Source: Roseiarcus sp963829505 (GTDB lineage Bacteria > Pseudomonadota > Alphaproteobacteria > Rhizobiales > Beijerinckiaceae). From it: a stretch of 64,000 nucleotides of DNA. The stretch covers positions 496,001 to 560,000 of the forward strand of contig CAWHIL010000004.1 of the NCBI GenBank assembly GCA_963829505.1. The letters are read 5' to 3'. Positions 44,421-53,701 of the stretch are shown piece after piece. A model generated the notes under the pieces. That model saw nothing but the letters and a program-made list of their open reading frames with translations, was not told where the DNA came from and ran no database searches. A program made the translations under genes and the position numbers. The stretch's first letter is position 1. Each line of letters opens with the position of its first letter.

Positions 44421-45298
44421 ATCTGGCGATCAGAGCGCAACGGCCCGAGGGCTCCTTTCAGGTCGAGCTCGACCCCTCCGACACGATGACGACGGCGAAG
44501 GTCTTCGCCGTCTATGGCAAGGGCGGCATCGGCAAGAGCACGACCTCGTCCAACCTCTCGGTCGCCTTCGCCAAGCTCGGCAAGCGGGTGCTGCAGATCG
44601 GCTGCGATCCGAAGCACGATTCGACCTTCACGCTGACGAAGCGCCTCGTGCCGACCGTGATCGACGCGCTCGAGGCGGTCGAGTTCCATAGCGAGGAATT
44701 GCGGGTCGAGGACTTCGTCGCGACCGGCTATGCCGGCGTCATGTGCGTCGAGGCGGGCGGACCGCCGGCGGGGACCGGCTGCGGCGGTTACGTGGTCGGC
44801 CAGACCGTCAAGCTCCTCAAGGAGCACCGGCTGCTCGAGGACACCGACGTCGTCATCTTCGACGTCCTCGGCGACGTCGTGTGCGGCGGCTTCGCTTCGC
44901 CCCTCCAGCACGCCGAGCGGGCGCTGATCGTGACGGCGAATGATTTCGACTCGATCTTCGCGATGAACCGCATCGTCGCTGCGATCCACGCCAAGGGAAA
45001 GAACTACGAGGTCCGCCTCGGCGGCGTCATCGCCAACCGCAGCGCCGCCGTCGACGAGATCGACCGCTACAACGCCGCGACCGGCCTTGAGCGGATCGCC
45101 CATTTCCGCGATCTCGACGTCGTGCGCCGCAGCCGCCTCAAGAAGTCGACCCTCTTCGAGATGGAGCCTTCGCCCGAACTCGAGTCGACCCAGAACGAAT
45201 ACCTCGGCCTCGCCGAACGGCTGTGGGCCGGCGTCGAGCCGCTTCCCGCGAAGCCGATGAAGGACCGCGACCTCTTCGAATTCCTGGGGTTCGACTGA
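44417..45298 (+). CDS. bchL: Light-independent protochlorophyllide reductase ATP-binding subunit L
   Basis: 293 residues, NifH-like iron protein that delivers electrons to BchNB with ATP hydrolysis. P-loop YGKGGIGKSTTSSN is at 33-46; the dimer-bridging [4Fe-4S] cysteines are C122 (GTGCGGYV) and C156 (DVVCGGFA). The normal NB/L order is split here by bchH, as in other proteobacterial PGCs. Confidence 0.98.
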   Translation: MNLAIRAQRPEGSFQVELDPSDTMTTAKVFAVYGKGGIGKSTTSSNLSVAFAKLGKRVLQIGCDPKHDSTFTLTKRLVPTVIDALEAVEFHSEELRVEDFVATGYAGVMCVEAGGPPAGTGCGGYVVGQTVKLLKEHRLLEDTDVVIFDVLGDVVCGGFASPLQHAERALIVTANDFDSIFAMNRIVAAIHAKGKNYEVRLGGVIANRSAAVDEIDRYNAATGLERIAHFRDLDVVRRSRLKKSTLFEMEPSPELESTQNEYLGLAERLWAGVEPLPAKPMKDRDLFEFLGFD

Positions 45299-45299
45299 C

Positions 45300-46001
45300 A
45301 TGACGCCCGCGACCTACAGCGCAAGGCGCGACGAGCTGGAACGCTACTTCGACCGCACCGCGGTCAAGGCATGGACGCTGCTCACGTCGGAAGCTCCGGT
45401 AAGCCGCGTGCGGGCGACGGTGCGCGCCGGCCGCGACGCGATGCGCGAGACGATTTCCTCGTGGCTCCCGGAGGATCTTCGCGGCGCCCGCGTGCTCGAC
45501 GCCGGCTGCGGCACGGGGGCGCTCGCCGTTGCGCTCGCGCTCCGCGGCGCCGAGGTCGTCGGCGTCGACGTGTCGCCGAGCCTCGTCGGGCTCGCGAGGG
45601 CGAGGGCGCCGCGAGATCTCGGGCGGGGCAGCGCGACCTTCGCGGTCGGCGACATGCTCGATCCGGCGCTCGGCCGCTTCGACTTCGTCGTCGCGATGGA
45701 CAGCCTCATCCACTACGACGGCGAGGACATCGCCAGGGTCGTCGCGACGCTGGCGTCGCGCGCCGAAGGCGCCGTCATCTTCACCGTCGCGCCGCGGACG
45801 CCGCTCCTTGCCCTCATGCATGCCGCCGGCCGCTTCATGCCGCGCGGCGACCGCGCCCCGTCGATCGCGCCGATCTCGCGCTCCTCGCTCGAACGGCGCC
45901 TGAGCGCCGCCTTCGGCGACCGCCCGTTCCGCATCGGGCGTAGCGCGCGGATCGTCAGCGGCTTCTACATCTCCGAGGCCCTCGAGGTCGCACGGTCATG
46001 A
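45300..46001 (+). CDS. bchM: Mg-protoporphyrin IX O-methyltransferase
   Basis: 233 residues. SAM-dependent methylation of the ring-C propionate before cyclisation. The SAM-binding motif VLDAGCGTGALAVALALRGAEVVGVDVS is at about 62-90, and the N-terminal RYFDRTAVKAW block is typical of BchM. One base separates it from bchL, and it overlaps lhaA by ATGA. Confidence 0.96.
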   Translation: MTPATYSARRDELERYFDRTAVKAWTLLTSEAPVSRVRATVRAGRDAMRETISSWLPEDLRGARVLDAGCGTGALAVALALRGAEVVGVDVSPSLVGLARARAPRDLGRGSATFAVGDMLDPALGRFDFVVAMDSLIHYDGEDIARVVATLASRAEGAVIFTVAPRTPLLALMHAAGRFMPRGDRAPSIAPISRSSLERRLSAAFGDRPFRIGRSARIVSGFYISEALEVARS

Positions 46002-47455
46002 GAAGCGCGCGCGCGGCCATCGTCCACGGTTTCTTGAGCCTCGGGCCGCGGTTCCTGCCTTTCGCGGACGCCGCGACGCCCGAACTGCCGATGGCGCGCC
46101 TCCTGCGGCTGTCCCTCTTCCAGGTGACGGTCGGCATGGCGGTCGTGCTCCTGATCGGCACGCTGAACCGGGTGATGATCGTCGAGCTCAGCGTTCCGTC
46201 GTGGATCGTCGCCTGCATGCTGGCGCTGCCGCTTCTCTTTGCGCCCTTGCGCGCGCTCATCGGCTTCCGCTCCGACCATCATCGGTCCGTGCTCGGCTGG
46301 CGGCGCATCCCCTACATCTGGTTCGGCACGCTGCTGCAGTTCGGCGGCTTCGCCATCATGCCGTTCGCGCTCCTCATCCTGTCGGGCGACACGACCGGTC
46401 CGCGCTGGATCGGCCAGGCGGCGGCGGGCCTCGCATTTCTCCTCGTCGGCGCGGGGCTGCACACAGTGCAGACCATCGGACTTGCGCTCGCGACTGACCT
46501 TGCGCCCGAGCGCGCCCGGCCGCGCGTCGTCGCGCTCCTCTGCGCGATGCTGCTTCTCGGCATGGCGGTCAGCGCCGTCGTGTTCGGACTCCTCTTGCGC
46601 CATTTCACCGAGGTCCGGCTCATTCAGGTGGTGCAGGGCGCGGCGGTGGCGACGATGGTCCTGAATTGCGCCGCGCTCTGGAAGCAGGAGCCGCGCAACG
46701 CGAAGCTCCTGGGCGCCGTCGGGAGGCCTGTCCGCTTCCTCGACGCATGGAGCGACTTCGCCGGCGCCGGACAGACGCGCCGCCGCCTCGTCGCGACTGC
46801 GCTCGGCACGGCCGGGTTCAGCATGCAGGACATCCTGCTCGAGCCGTACGGCGGCAAGATCCTGCACCTGCCGGTCGGCGTGACGACCGCGCTGACCGCG
46901 ATGCTGGCGATCGGCGGCGGCGCGGGGCTTATGCTCGCGGCGCGCCGCCTCGCGCACGGCGCCGACCCGCATCGGGTCGCGGGCTTCGGCGCGCTCGCGG
47001 GCGTCGTCGCCTTCGCCTGCGTCATTCTCTCCGCGCCTCTCGAAACCGGGCCGCTCTTCGGCCTTGGCGTCGCCCTCATCGGCTTCGGCGGCGGCCTCTT
47101 CGCCCACGGCACCCTGACCGCCTCGATGGCGCTCGCAAAGCCCGGCGACCGCGGGCTGGCGCTCGGCGCGTGGAGCGCCGCGCAGGCGACCGCGGCAGGG
47201 CTCGCCGTGGCCTTCAGCGGCGTTGTCAACGACCTCGGCTCGTCGCTCGCGCTCTCGGGCGCCTTCGGCGAGGCGGTCGCAAGCCCGGTCACCGGCTACA
47301 CGCTCGTCTACGCGGTCGAGATTTGTCTCCTGCTTGCGACCCTCGTCGCCATTGGGCCGCTCGTCCGCCCGCAAGGGGATACCGCCCGCAGCGCCGAGCT
47401 TGGGCGTCTCACGCCTGCTCTCGCCGCCGGAGCAAGATCTGGAGGATTACGATAA
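45998..47455 (+). CDS. lhaA: LH1 assembly protein LhaA (PucC family)
   Basis: 485 residues with 12 predicted membrane helices. PucC/LhaA family hallmarks are LGPRFLPFADAATPELPMARLLRLSLFQVTVGMAVVLLIGTLNRVMIVEL and LEPYGGKILHLPVGVTTALTA. Its position just before puhA identifies the LH1-specific member. Stop and puhA start overlap (TAATG). Confidence 0.95.
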   Translation: MRSARAAIVHGFLSLGPRFLPFADAATPELPMARLLRLSLFQVTVGMAVVLLIGTLNRVMIVELSVPSWIVACMLALPLLFAPLRALIGFRSDHHRSVLGWRRIPYIWFGTLLQFGGFAIMPFALLILSGDTTGPRWIGQAAAGLAFLLVGAGLHTVQTIGLALATDLAPERARPRVVALLCAMLLLGMAVSAVVFGLLLRHFTEVRLIQVVQGAAVATMVLNCAALWKQEPRNAKLLGAVGRPVRFLDAWSDFAGAGQTRRRLVATALGTAGFSMQDILLEPYGGKILHLPVGVTTALTAMLAIGGGAGLMLAARRLAHGADPHRVAGFGALAGVVAFACVILSAPLETGPLFGLGVALIGFGGGLFAHGTLTASMALAKPGDRGLALGAWSAAQATAAGLAVAFSGVVNDLGSSLALSGAFGEAVASPVTGYTLVYAVEICLLLATLVAIGPLVRPQGDTARSAELGRLTPALAAGARSGGLR

Positions 47456-48222
47456 TGAGAGGCGCCATCACCGGATACATCGACGTCGCGCAGATCGTTC
47501 TCTACGCGTTCTGGCTCTTCTTCGCCGGCCTGATCTTCTATCTGCGTCAGGAGGACCGGCGCGAGGGCTATCCGCTCGAGAGCGATGGCCCGCGAGGCTA
47601 TCGGCCTCGCGACGTCATCTTCATTCCATCGCCCAAGACCTTCCTGCTCGGCGACGGCCGCAAGGTTCAGGTTCCGAGAGGTCAGCCGGATACACGGCCG
47701 ATCAATGCGCAGAAGACCGAGCCGTGGCCGGGCGCGCCGCTGACGCCCATCGGCGACCCGCTCGGCGCCAACATCGGACCCGGCAGCTACGCCGAGCGGG
47801 CGGACGAGACCTCCAAGACCTATCGCGGCGAGGATCTCATCGCGCCGCTGCGGGTCGCGACCAATTTCGCCGTGCCGGAGGAGGGCGCGAACCCGATCGG
47901 CTTCCCCGTCTACGGCGCCGACCGCCTCGAGGGAGGCGTCATCAGCGACCTCTGGGTCGACCGCGGCGAATCGATCGTGCGCTTCTATGAGATCACAGTT
48001 GCGGGAAGCGGCAAGCGGGTGCTCGTCCCCGTCTATTTCGCCGACGTCAGCGCCGGCCAGCGCCGCGTCGTCGTGAAATCGCTGCTCGCGTCGCAGTTCG
48101 CCCTCGCGCCTGCGACCAAAAATCCCGACAAGGTCACGCTGCTCGAGGAGGACAAGATCGCTGCCTTCTATGGCGGCGGCCTGTTCTATTCGACGCCCGC
48201 TCGCACGGAGCCGCTGATATGA
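47455..48222 (+). CDS. puhA: Photosynthetic reaction centre H subunit
   Basis: 255 residues. A single N-terminal membrane helix (YIDVAQIVLYAFWLFFAGLIFYLRQEDRREGYPLE) and a cytoplasmic beta-domain that caps the L/M core and shapes proton uptake to QB. Sequences GYRPRDVIFIPSPKTFLL and ISDLWVDRGESIVRFYEI are family-typical. puf L/M genes are not in the window. Confidence 0.98.
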   Translation: MRGAITGYIDVAQIVLYAFWLFFAGLIFYLRQEDRREGYPLESDGPRGYRPRDVIFIPSPKTFLLGDGRKVQVPRGQPDTRPINAQKTEPWPGAPLTPIGDPLGANIGPGSYAERADETSKTYRGEDLIAPLRVATNFAVPEEGANPIGFPVYGADRLEGGVISDLWVDRGESIVRFYEITVAGSGKRVLVPVYFADVSAGQRRVVVKSLLASQFALAPATKNPDKVTLLEEDKIAAFYGGGLFYSTPARTEPLI

Positions 48223-48875
48223 AAGCCGTCAGCCTCGAAAAGCTGCTCCCCTCCGACATTCCGCCCGGAGAGCGCATCCTCTGGCATGGGCGGCCGAGGT
48301 GGATGAGCCTTGCGCGGCGCGCCTATCGCGCGGACTTCGTCGCGGCCTATTTCGTCGCGCTGATCGTCTGGAGCGTCTGGTCCGCGTTCGGGGCCGGCTT
48401 CGGCGCGGCGGCGCACGCCGCGCTGACGACGCTCGGGCTCGGCGCGGCGGCGCTCGCGATCCTCGCGGGCCTCAGCGTCCTCTCGGCGCGCACGACGCTC
48501 TATGTCGTGACGTCGAAGCGGCTGGTCCTGAAGGTCGGCATCGCGCTGCCGGTCTTCATCAATGTCCCGTTCAAGGAGATCGGCTCGGCCGCGGTGCGCG
48601 TTCACGGCGACGGAACCGGCGATGTGACGGTTGCGCTCGTTAAGGGTCGCAGGATCGGCTACTGGCTCCTGTGGCCGAGCGCGCGGCCCTTGCATCTCCT
48701 CAGTCCGCAGCCGTGCCTGAGATGCGTCGCGAACGCGCCTTACGTCGCCGAGACGCTTGCCGCTGCGCTGCAAGCCTCCGCCGGGCAGGCGTCCGCCGGC
48801 GCCGCCGCGACGCGTGAGGCGCCGCACGAAGCGTCCCCGGACGCGCTGCATGAGCCCGCCCGGGCGGCGGCCTGA
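48219..48875 (+). CDS. puhB: Photosynthetic complex assembly protein PuhB
   Basis: 218 residues with PH-like/bPH domain character (GERILWHGRPRWMSLARRAY; RTTLYVVTSKRLVLKVG; FINVPFKEIGSAAVRVHGDGTGDV) and about three hydrophobic segments. PuhB aids reaction-centre assembly. Overlaps puhA by ATGA. The C-terminal ~35 residues are Ala-rich low complexity. Confidence 0.94.
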   Translation: MKAVSLEKLLPSDIPPGERILWHGRPRWMSLARRAYRADFVAAYFVALIVWSVWSAFGAGFGAAAHAALTTLGLGAAALAILAGLSVLSARTTLYVVTSKRLVLKVGIALPVFINVPFKEIGSAAVRVHGDGTGDVTVALVKGRRIGYWLLWPSARPLHLLSPQPCLRCVANAPYVAETLAAALQASAGQASAGAAATREAPHEASPDALHEPARAAA

Positions 48876-48889
48876 AGGGAGGAGGCGCG

Positions 48890-49357
48890 ATGGCCGATCT
48901 CGCAGCCCAACGTCCGGCGCACGACGTCCCGAGGGCGATCCTGATCCTCGCCGCGGTGCTGATCGCGATTGTCGTCGCCGGCGCCTGGACGGCGCGGATC
49001 TCGGGCGTCGGACGCGCCGCCGCGCCCGAAGCCGAGGCGCTCCAGAGCCTTCAGCTGCGCTTCGACGATCAGAACGACGGGGCGGTGATGGTGCGCCGCG
49101 CCGGCGACGGGGCGACGATCTATCGGGTCGCGCCCGAGACGAACGGTTTTATGCGCGCGACGATGCGGGGGCTCGCGCAGGAGCGCCGCCGCGAGGGCGC
49201 GGGCGACGAGACGCCCTTCGTCCTCACCCGCTGGGCGGACGGACGCATGTCGCTCGACGATCCGAGAACCGGCCGTCGCGTGCCGCTCGAAGCCTTCGGC
49301 GAGACCAACGCTGGCGCCTTCGCCAAGCTCTTTGTCGCTTCGGGAGCCGTTCCATGA
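48890..49357 (+). CDS. puhC: Photosynthetic complex assembly protein PuhC
   Basis: 155 residues, one N-terminal membrane anchor (ILILAAVLIAIVVAGAW) and a periplasmic domain (LQSLQLRFDDQNDGAVMVRRAGDG, RGLAQERRREGAGDETPFVLTRWADGRMSLDDP). Helps assemble the RC-LH1 complex. GGAGG-type Shine-Dalgarno directly upstream supports ATG 48890; it overlaps the next gene by ATGA. Confidence 0.93.
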   Translation: MADLAAQRPAHDVPRAILILAAVLIAIVVAGAWTARISGVGRAAAPEAEALQSLQLRFDDQNDGAVMVRRAGDGATIYRVAPETNGFMRATMRGLAQERRREGAGDETPFVLTRWADGRMSLDDPRTGRRVPLEAFGETNAGAFAKLFVASGAVP

Positions 49358-49659
49358 GCCTTCTCTCCCCCTTCACGAGACAGGTGTTCGAGGCGCCCTG
49401 CGTCGTCGAGATCGAGCGGTCCGCCGAGACGCTCGAGGCCCATGTCGTCATCGACAGCGACTACGTGATCCGCCCGGGCGACGAGGTGCTGGTCAACGAC
49501 CCGCCGACCGACGCGCCGGAGGGCGAACGCATCGTCGTCAGGCGTATTGCGACGATCACCCGGGCCGCCTGGCCGGAACGCGTCTGGACCCGCATCGCCG
49601 GCAATTTCGAACTCGGCGAGCTCTACGACGTCAGCTTCACCGACAGGAGAAGATTGTGA
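49354..49659 (+). CDS. bciE: BciE, accessory subunit of the oxygen-dependent cyclase
   Basis: 101 residues, acidic, with no membrane segment (YVIRPGDEVLVNDPPTDAPEGERIVVRRIATITRA; ELGELYDVSF). Position between puhC and acsF, with overlaps on both sides, matches the small gene of Rhodobacter sphaeroides known as bciE, needed for AcsF activity in alphaproteobacteria. The identification rests on position, size and remembered similarity rather than a diagnostic motif. Confidence 0.75.
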   Translation: MSLLSPFTRQVFEAPCVVEIERSAETLEAHVVIDSDYVIRPGDEVLVNDPPTDAPEGERIVVRRIATITRAAWPERVWTRIAGNFELGELYDVSFTDRRRL

Positions 49660-50732
49660 ACGCTTCCCCCCGTCCCGACACGTTCGACGCCAAGACCTTC
49701 GACGCGACGCGCGAGGCGCAGCAGGATACGCTGCTCAGCCCACGCTTCTATACGACCGATTTCGACGAGCTCGACAGGATCGACATCGAGCCCGTGCGGG
49801 CGGAATGGGACCAGCTCATTGCCGAGATGCGGTCAGACCCGAACAGGCGCCATTTCCGCCGCACGGACGAGTTCGACGTCGATTTCTCGACGCTGCCGCC
49901 CGAACTCGCCAAGGAGTTCCGCGACTTCCTCGTGAGCTCGATCACCGCGGAATTCTCGGGTTGCGTGCTCTACGCCGAGATGAAGAAGCGCGCCCACAAT
50001 CCGGACATGAAGGACCTCTTCACCTACATGAGCCGTGACGAGGCGCGCCACGCGGGCTTCATCAACGACACGCTCAAGGATTTCGGCATCGCGGTCGATC
50101 TCGGGTTCCTGACGAAGGCGAAGAAATACACCTACTTCAGGCCGAAATTCATCTTCTACGCCACCTACCTCTCGGAGAAGATCGGCTACGCGCGCTACAT
50201 CACCATCTATCGCCAGCTCGAGCGCAACCCCGATCGCCGCTTCCACCCGATCTTCAAATGGTTCGAGAAGTGGTGCAACGACGAGTTCCGCCACGGCGAG
50301 GCGTTCGCGCTCCTCATGCGCGCCAACCCGAAGCTGATCTCCGGCCTCAACGTCTACTGGATCAAGTTCTTTCTGCTCGCGGTGTTCGCCACGATGTATG
50401 TGCGCGACCATTGCCGGCCGGCCTTCCATCAGGCGATCGGGCTCGACCCGACGACCTACGATTTCGCCGTCTTCCGCCTGACGACCGAGATCTCCCGCCA
50501 GACCTTCCCGATCATGCTCGACATCGAAAATCCGGCCTTCCGGCGCGGGCTCGAGCGGCTCGCCGACATCGCCCGCGCGATCGAGGACGCAAAGGCCGCG
50601 GGCGGGATCGGCGGCGCCCTGAAGCGAGCCGCGCTCTCCGGCGCGGCGGCGCTGACCTTCGCCAGGCTCTATCTCATTCCCGGGCGCAGGAACGCGCTGC
50701 CGGCAAGCATCAGGCTCGCGCCCGCGTGGTGA
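49656..50732 (+). CDS. acsF: Oxygen-dependent Mg-protoporphyrin monomethyl ester cyclase AcsF
   Basis: 358 residues. Di-iron membrane-associated oxidase that forms ring E under air. The iron-binding pairs are visible: EFSGCVLYAEMKKR...DEARHAGF and WCNDEFRHGEAF. GTG 49656 has AGGAGAAG upstream and overlaps bciE. Its presence beside bchE means both aerobic and anaerobic routes are encoded. Confidence 0.97.
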   Translation: MNASPRPDTFDAKTFDATREAQQDTLLSPRFYTTDFDELDRIDIEPVRAEWDQLIAEMRSDPNRRHFRRTDEFDVDFSTLPPELAKEFRDFLVSSITAEFSGCVLYAEMKKRAHNPDMKDLFTYMSRDEARHAGFINDTLKDFGIAVDLGFLTKAKKYTYFRPKFIFYATYLSEKIGYARYITIYRQLERNPDRRFHPIFKWFEKWCNDEFRHGEAFALLMRANPKLISGLNVYWIKFFLLAVFATMYVRDHCRPAFHQAIGLDPTTYDFAVFRLTTEISRQTFPIMLDIENPAFRRGLERLADIARAIEDAKAAGGIGGALKRAALSGAAALTFARLYLIPGRRNALPASIRLAPAW

Positions 50733-51865
50733 ACATCACGGCCATGTGCCCCTACGCCGCGCCGTTTCTGGCGACTGTCGCGCTCTGGTGGAGCTCGACC
50801 GGGCTTGTCCTCATGCTGGACAGCCAGGATCGGCGCACCTACCTCGCGAGCATGGGCTGCGCGAGCGGCCTTCTCGTCGGCGCGCTCTTCCTGATCGCGG
50901 CGACCGCGAGCGAGACGACGCCGCTCTCGGCCTACGCCGCCTTCACTTGCGGCATTGTCGTCTGGGCCTGGCAGCTCCTCGCCTTCTACACCGGCTTCGT
51001 CACGGGGCCGAACAAACGCCCCTGCCTGCCGGGCTCGAGCGCGCTGGCGCGCTTCGCGCAAGCCGTCGCCGCCAGCGCCTGGCACGAGATCGCGGCCCTT
51101 CTCGGCGCAGCCGTCATCTTCGCGCTGACATACGATCAGCCGAACCGGGTTGCGCTCTGGACCTATCTCGTCCTCTGGCTCATGCATTCGAGCGCCAAGC
51201 TCAACCTCTTTCTCGGCGTTCCAAATCTCGGGGCCGAGATGCTGCCCGGCCACCTCGCCTATCTCACGAGCTTCATGCGGCGCCGGCCGATGAACGACCT
51301 CTTCCCCGTATCGGTAACGGCAGGCACGCTCGCGGCGGCCCTGTTCTTCGCCGAGGCGGTCCGCGCGCGCGGCGACGGCTTTGCGGTCGCGGCCTTCGCC
51401 ATGCTGGGCTCGCTGATGGCGCTCGCCGTGGTCGAGCACTGGTTCCTGGTCGCGCCCGTCGACGGCAACGCGCTGTGGCGCGCCTTTCGCCGTGCGGCGC
51501 CGGACCCAGGGCGCGCGACGGCGATGCGGGTCGAGCGCGCGCTCGCCGAGGCGCCGGACGGCCGCGGCGCCGAGGTTTCGGCCGCAGGGGTGTGGCGGGC
51601 CGATCCGCCGCATGTCTGCGACGCCCGTGACATCGGGCGGCTGCTCGATGCGATCGCGGCTGGAACTTTCGGGGCGGTCGATTGCGTCCACGGTCTGGTT
51701 CGCACCGAGGCGGAATGGATCTGTTTCGAACTGAACGAGGGCGAGGCGCATATCGCCGCGCTTGGCTCTCGTGAACTCACAACGCCGGCGGTGATCGCAA
51801 AAGGGCAGGGGTTCGACCGGGCGCGGCTCAAGGCCGCGTTCGATCGCTGCGCCACGCCGGCGTGA
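50729..51865 (+). CDS. puhE: Photosynthetic complex assembly protein PuhE with C-terminal extension
   Basis: 378 residues if started at the GTG at 50729 (ATG 50744 is also possible). The first ~270 residues form a seven-helix membrane protein of the PuhE (DUF3623) type: ATVALWWSSTGLVLML, LAFYTGFVTGPNKRPC, LMHSSAKLNLFLGVPNLGAEMLPGHLAYL. About 100 soluble residues follow (RVERALAEAPDGRGA ... VDCVHGLVRTEAEWICFELNEGEAHIAALGS), which I do not associate with PuhE. Either a lineage-specific extension or a fused small gene. Overlaps acsF by ATGA-type coupling; hemA follows. Confidence 0.9.
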   Translation: MNITAMCPYAAPFLATVALWWSSTGLVLMLDSQDRRTYLASMGCASGLLVGALFLIAATASETTPLSAYAAFTCGIVVWAWQLLAFYTGFVTGPNKRPCLPGSSALARFAQAVAASAWHEIAALLGAAVIFALTYDQPNRVALWTYLVLWLMHSSAKLNLFLGVPNLGAEMLPGHLAYLTSFMRRRPMNDLFPVSVTAGTLAAALFFAEAVRARGDGFAVAAFAMLGSLMALAVVEHWFLVAPVDGNALWRAFRRAAPDPGRATAMRVERALAEAPDGRGAEVSAAGVWRADPPHVCDARDIGRLLDAIAAGTFGAVDCVHGLVRTEAEWICFELNEGEAHIAALGSRELTTPAVIAKGQGFDRARLKAAFDRCATPA

Positions 51866-51885
51866 AGGAATGGTCGGAGGACGTC

Positions 51886-53196
51886 ATGCTGACAACGAAT
51901 AAGAATCAACGAAACGCCCATTTCGAGCGGGCGGTGCAGCGCCTCAAGGACGAGCAGCGCTACCGGGTCTTCATCGACCTCGAGCGCGACGCCGAGCGGT
52001 TCCCGACCGCGCTCTGGCGCCCGGCGGGAGGCGAGACGCCGCGCGACGTGACGATCTGGTGCTCGAACGACTATCTCGGCATGGGGGCGCATCCGAAGGT
52101 GCGTCAGGCTGCGACCGCGGCGGCCGACCGGCATGGAGCCGGGGCTGGAGGCACGCGCAACATCTCCGGCACCCATCACCGCATCGTCGAACTCGAAGCC
52201 GAGATTGCCGATCTCCACGGCAAGGAGGCGGCGCTCGTCTTTACCTCGGGGTGGATCTCGAATCTTGCCGGCATCTCGACTATCGCCCAGATCATGCCGA
52301 ACTGCCTGATCCTGTCGGACGCGCTGAACCACAATTCGATGATCGAGGGCGTACGCCGCGCCGGCTGCGAGAAGCAGGTCTGGCGGCACAACGACGTCGG
52401 CCATCTCGAGGAGCTTCTGAAGGCCGCCGCTCCGTCGCGGCCCAAGCTCGTCGTGTTCGAGAGCCTCTATTCGATGGATGGCGACATCGCGCCGATCGAG
52501 GCCATCGTCGCGCTCGCAGAGCGCTACAACGCCATGACCTACATCGACGAGGTCCACGCGGTCGGCATGTACGGCGCGCACGGCGGCGGCATCTCCGAGC
52601 GCGACGGGCTCGCCCACCGCATCGACGTCATCGAGGGCACCCTCGCCAAGGGTTTCGGATCGCTCGGCGGCTATGTCGCCGGCGACGCCGCCGTAATCGA
52701 CGCGGTGCGCTCCTATTCCCCGCAGTTCATCTTCACCACGACCCTGCCGCCGATGGTGGTGGCGGGCGCCTGCGCGGCGATCCGGCACCTGAAAGAATCG
52801 AGCCGCGAGCGCGAGGGCCATCAATACATGGCGCAGGTGACCAAGCACGCCCTGCAGGCGGCGGGCATTCCGGTGAAGGAGAATCCGTCCCACATTGTGC
52901 CGGTGATGGTCGGCGACGCCGAGCGCTGCAAGGCGGCGAGCGACCTCCTGCTCGCCCGCCACGACATCTACATCCAGCCGATCAACTACCCGACAGTGGC
53001 GATCGGCGCGGAGCGGCTCCGGATCACGCCGACGCCGCGCCACACCGAGGCGCATGTCTCGCTCCTGGTCGAGGCGCTGGTCGATGTGTGGAAGACGGTC
53101 GGCCTGCCGTTCACGACCGCGCGCATCCTTCCCCTGAAGCGGCGCGCGCCGTCCCTCGACTGCGTCTACCCCGAGATGCGGAAAGCCGCGGAATAG
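51886..53196 (+). CDS. hemA: 5-aminolevulinate synthase
   Basis: 436 residues with a short extended N-terminus. PLP enzyme joining glycine and succinyl-CoA, the committed step of tetrapyrrole synthesis. Family blocks: WCSNDYLGMGAHPKV, GAGAGGTRNISGTHH, FESLYSMDGDIAPI, YIDEVHAVGMYG, PLP-lysine loop LAKGFGSLGGYVAG. ATG 51886 has GGAGG 6 bases upstream and is preferred to the GTG at 51862. Last gene of the bchF-hemA run. Confidence 0.97.
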   Translation: MLTTNKNQRNAHFERAVQRLKDEQRYRVFIDLERDAERFPTALWRPAGGETPRDVTIWCSNDYLGMGAHPKVRQAATAAADRHGAGAGGTRNISGTHHRIVELEAEIADLHGKEAALVFTSGWISNLAGISTIAQIMPNCLILSDALNHNSMIEGVRRAGCEKQVWRHNDVGHLEELLKAAAPSRPKLVVFESLYSMDGDIAPIEAIVALAERYNAMTYIDEVHAVGMYGAHGGGISERDGLAHRIDVIEGTLAKGFGSLGGYVAGDAAVIDAVRSYSPQFIFTTTLPPMVVAGACAAIRHLKESSREREGHQYMAQVTKHALQAAGIPVKENPSHIVPVMVGDAERCKAASDLLLARHDIYIQPINYPTVAIGAERLRITPTPRHTEAHVSLLVEALVDVWKTVGLPFTTARILPLKRRAPSLDCVYPEMRKAAE

Positions 53197-53701
53197 CCCG
53201 GCGGGGCCGACGGTAGTTCATCGGGAGATTCTCCAACCGAAAGTAATCGAAGCTGCTCAGTAGGGTTATCAACTCCGGATGACACTATCGCCGCCGTGAA
53301 GGACGGACGGCGCCTTGATGTAAATACGTCTTGCCTTGCGGTCTGGGATGCGCGAGCGGAGAAGCATTGCGTCTAGACAGTATAGTGCAAGACATATTGT
53401 CACATTATACTTAGAAACAAGCAAATTTAAGTTGACATCACCTTATGTAAATCTAAGCTGACACTCGGCGTCGTGTGCGCCGTGAGCTCTCGGGAACCTT
53501 GCCTCCCGGGCGCGCGTCCTGAGGATCCCTGCGGCTTCAAGTGGGCTTCAGCCGGTCCTTCGGGCCTCGGCGGCGCGGCGCGGATGTCTTGGTCTTTAGA
53601 AGGCGATGGCGGGCAACCATCCAGCGCTCTCGAGGCCCGGCGAACGCGGCCCGCGCGGACCTCCGGGCGAGCGCGCTCAAGCTATGGAAGGAATGAGCCT
53701 A
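53197..53701 (+). promoter_or_regulatory. AT-rich puc promoter region with PpsR operator
   Basis: About 505 bp without a gene. 53371-53460 is strikingly AT-rich. A -35 TTGACA (53432-53437) and -10-like TAAGCT (53454-53459, 16-bp spacer) overlap an exact TGT-N12-ACA operator (TGTAAATCTAAGCTGACA, 53446-53463). The remaining ~240 bp to pucB would be a long 5' untranslated leader; I see no clear structure in it. Confidence 0.7.
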
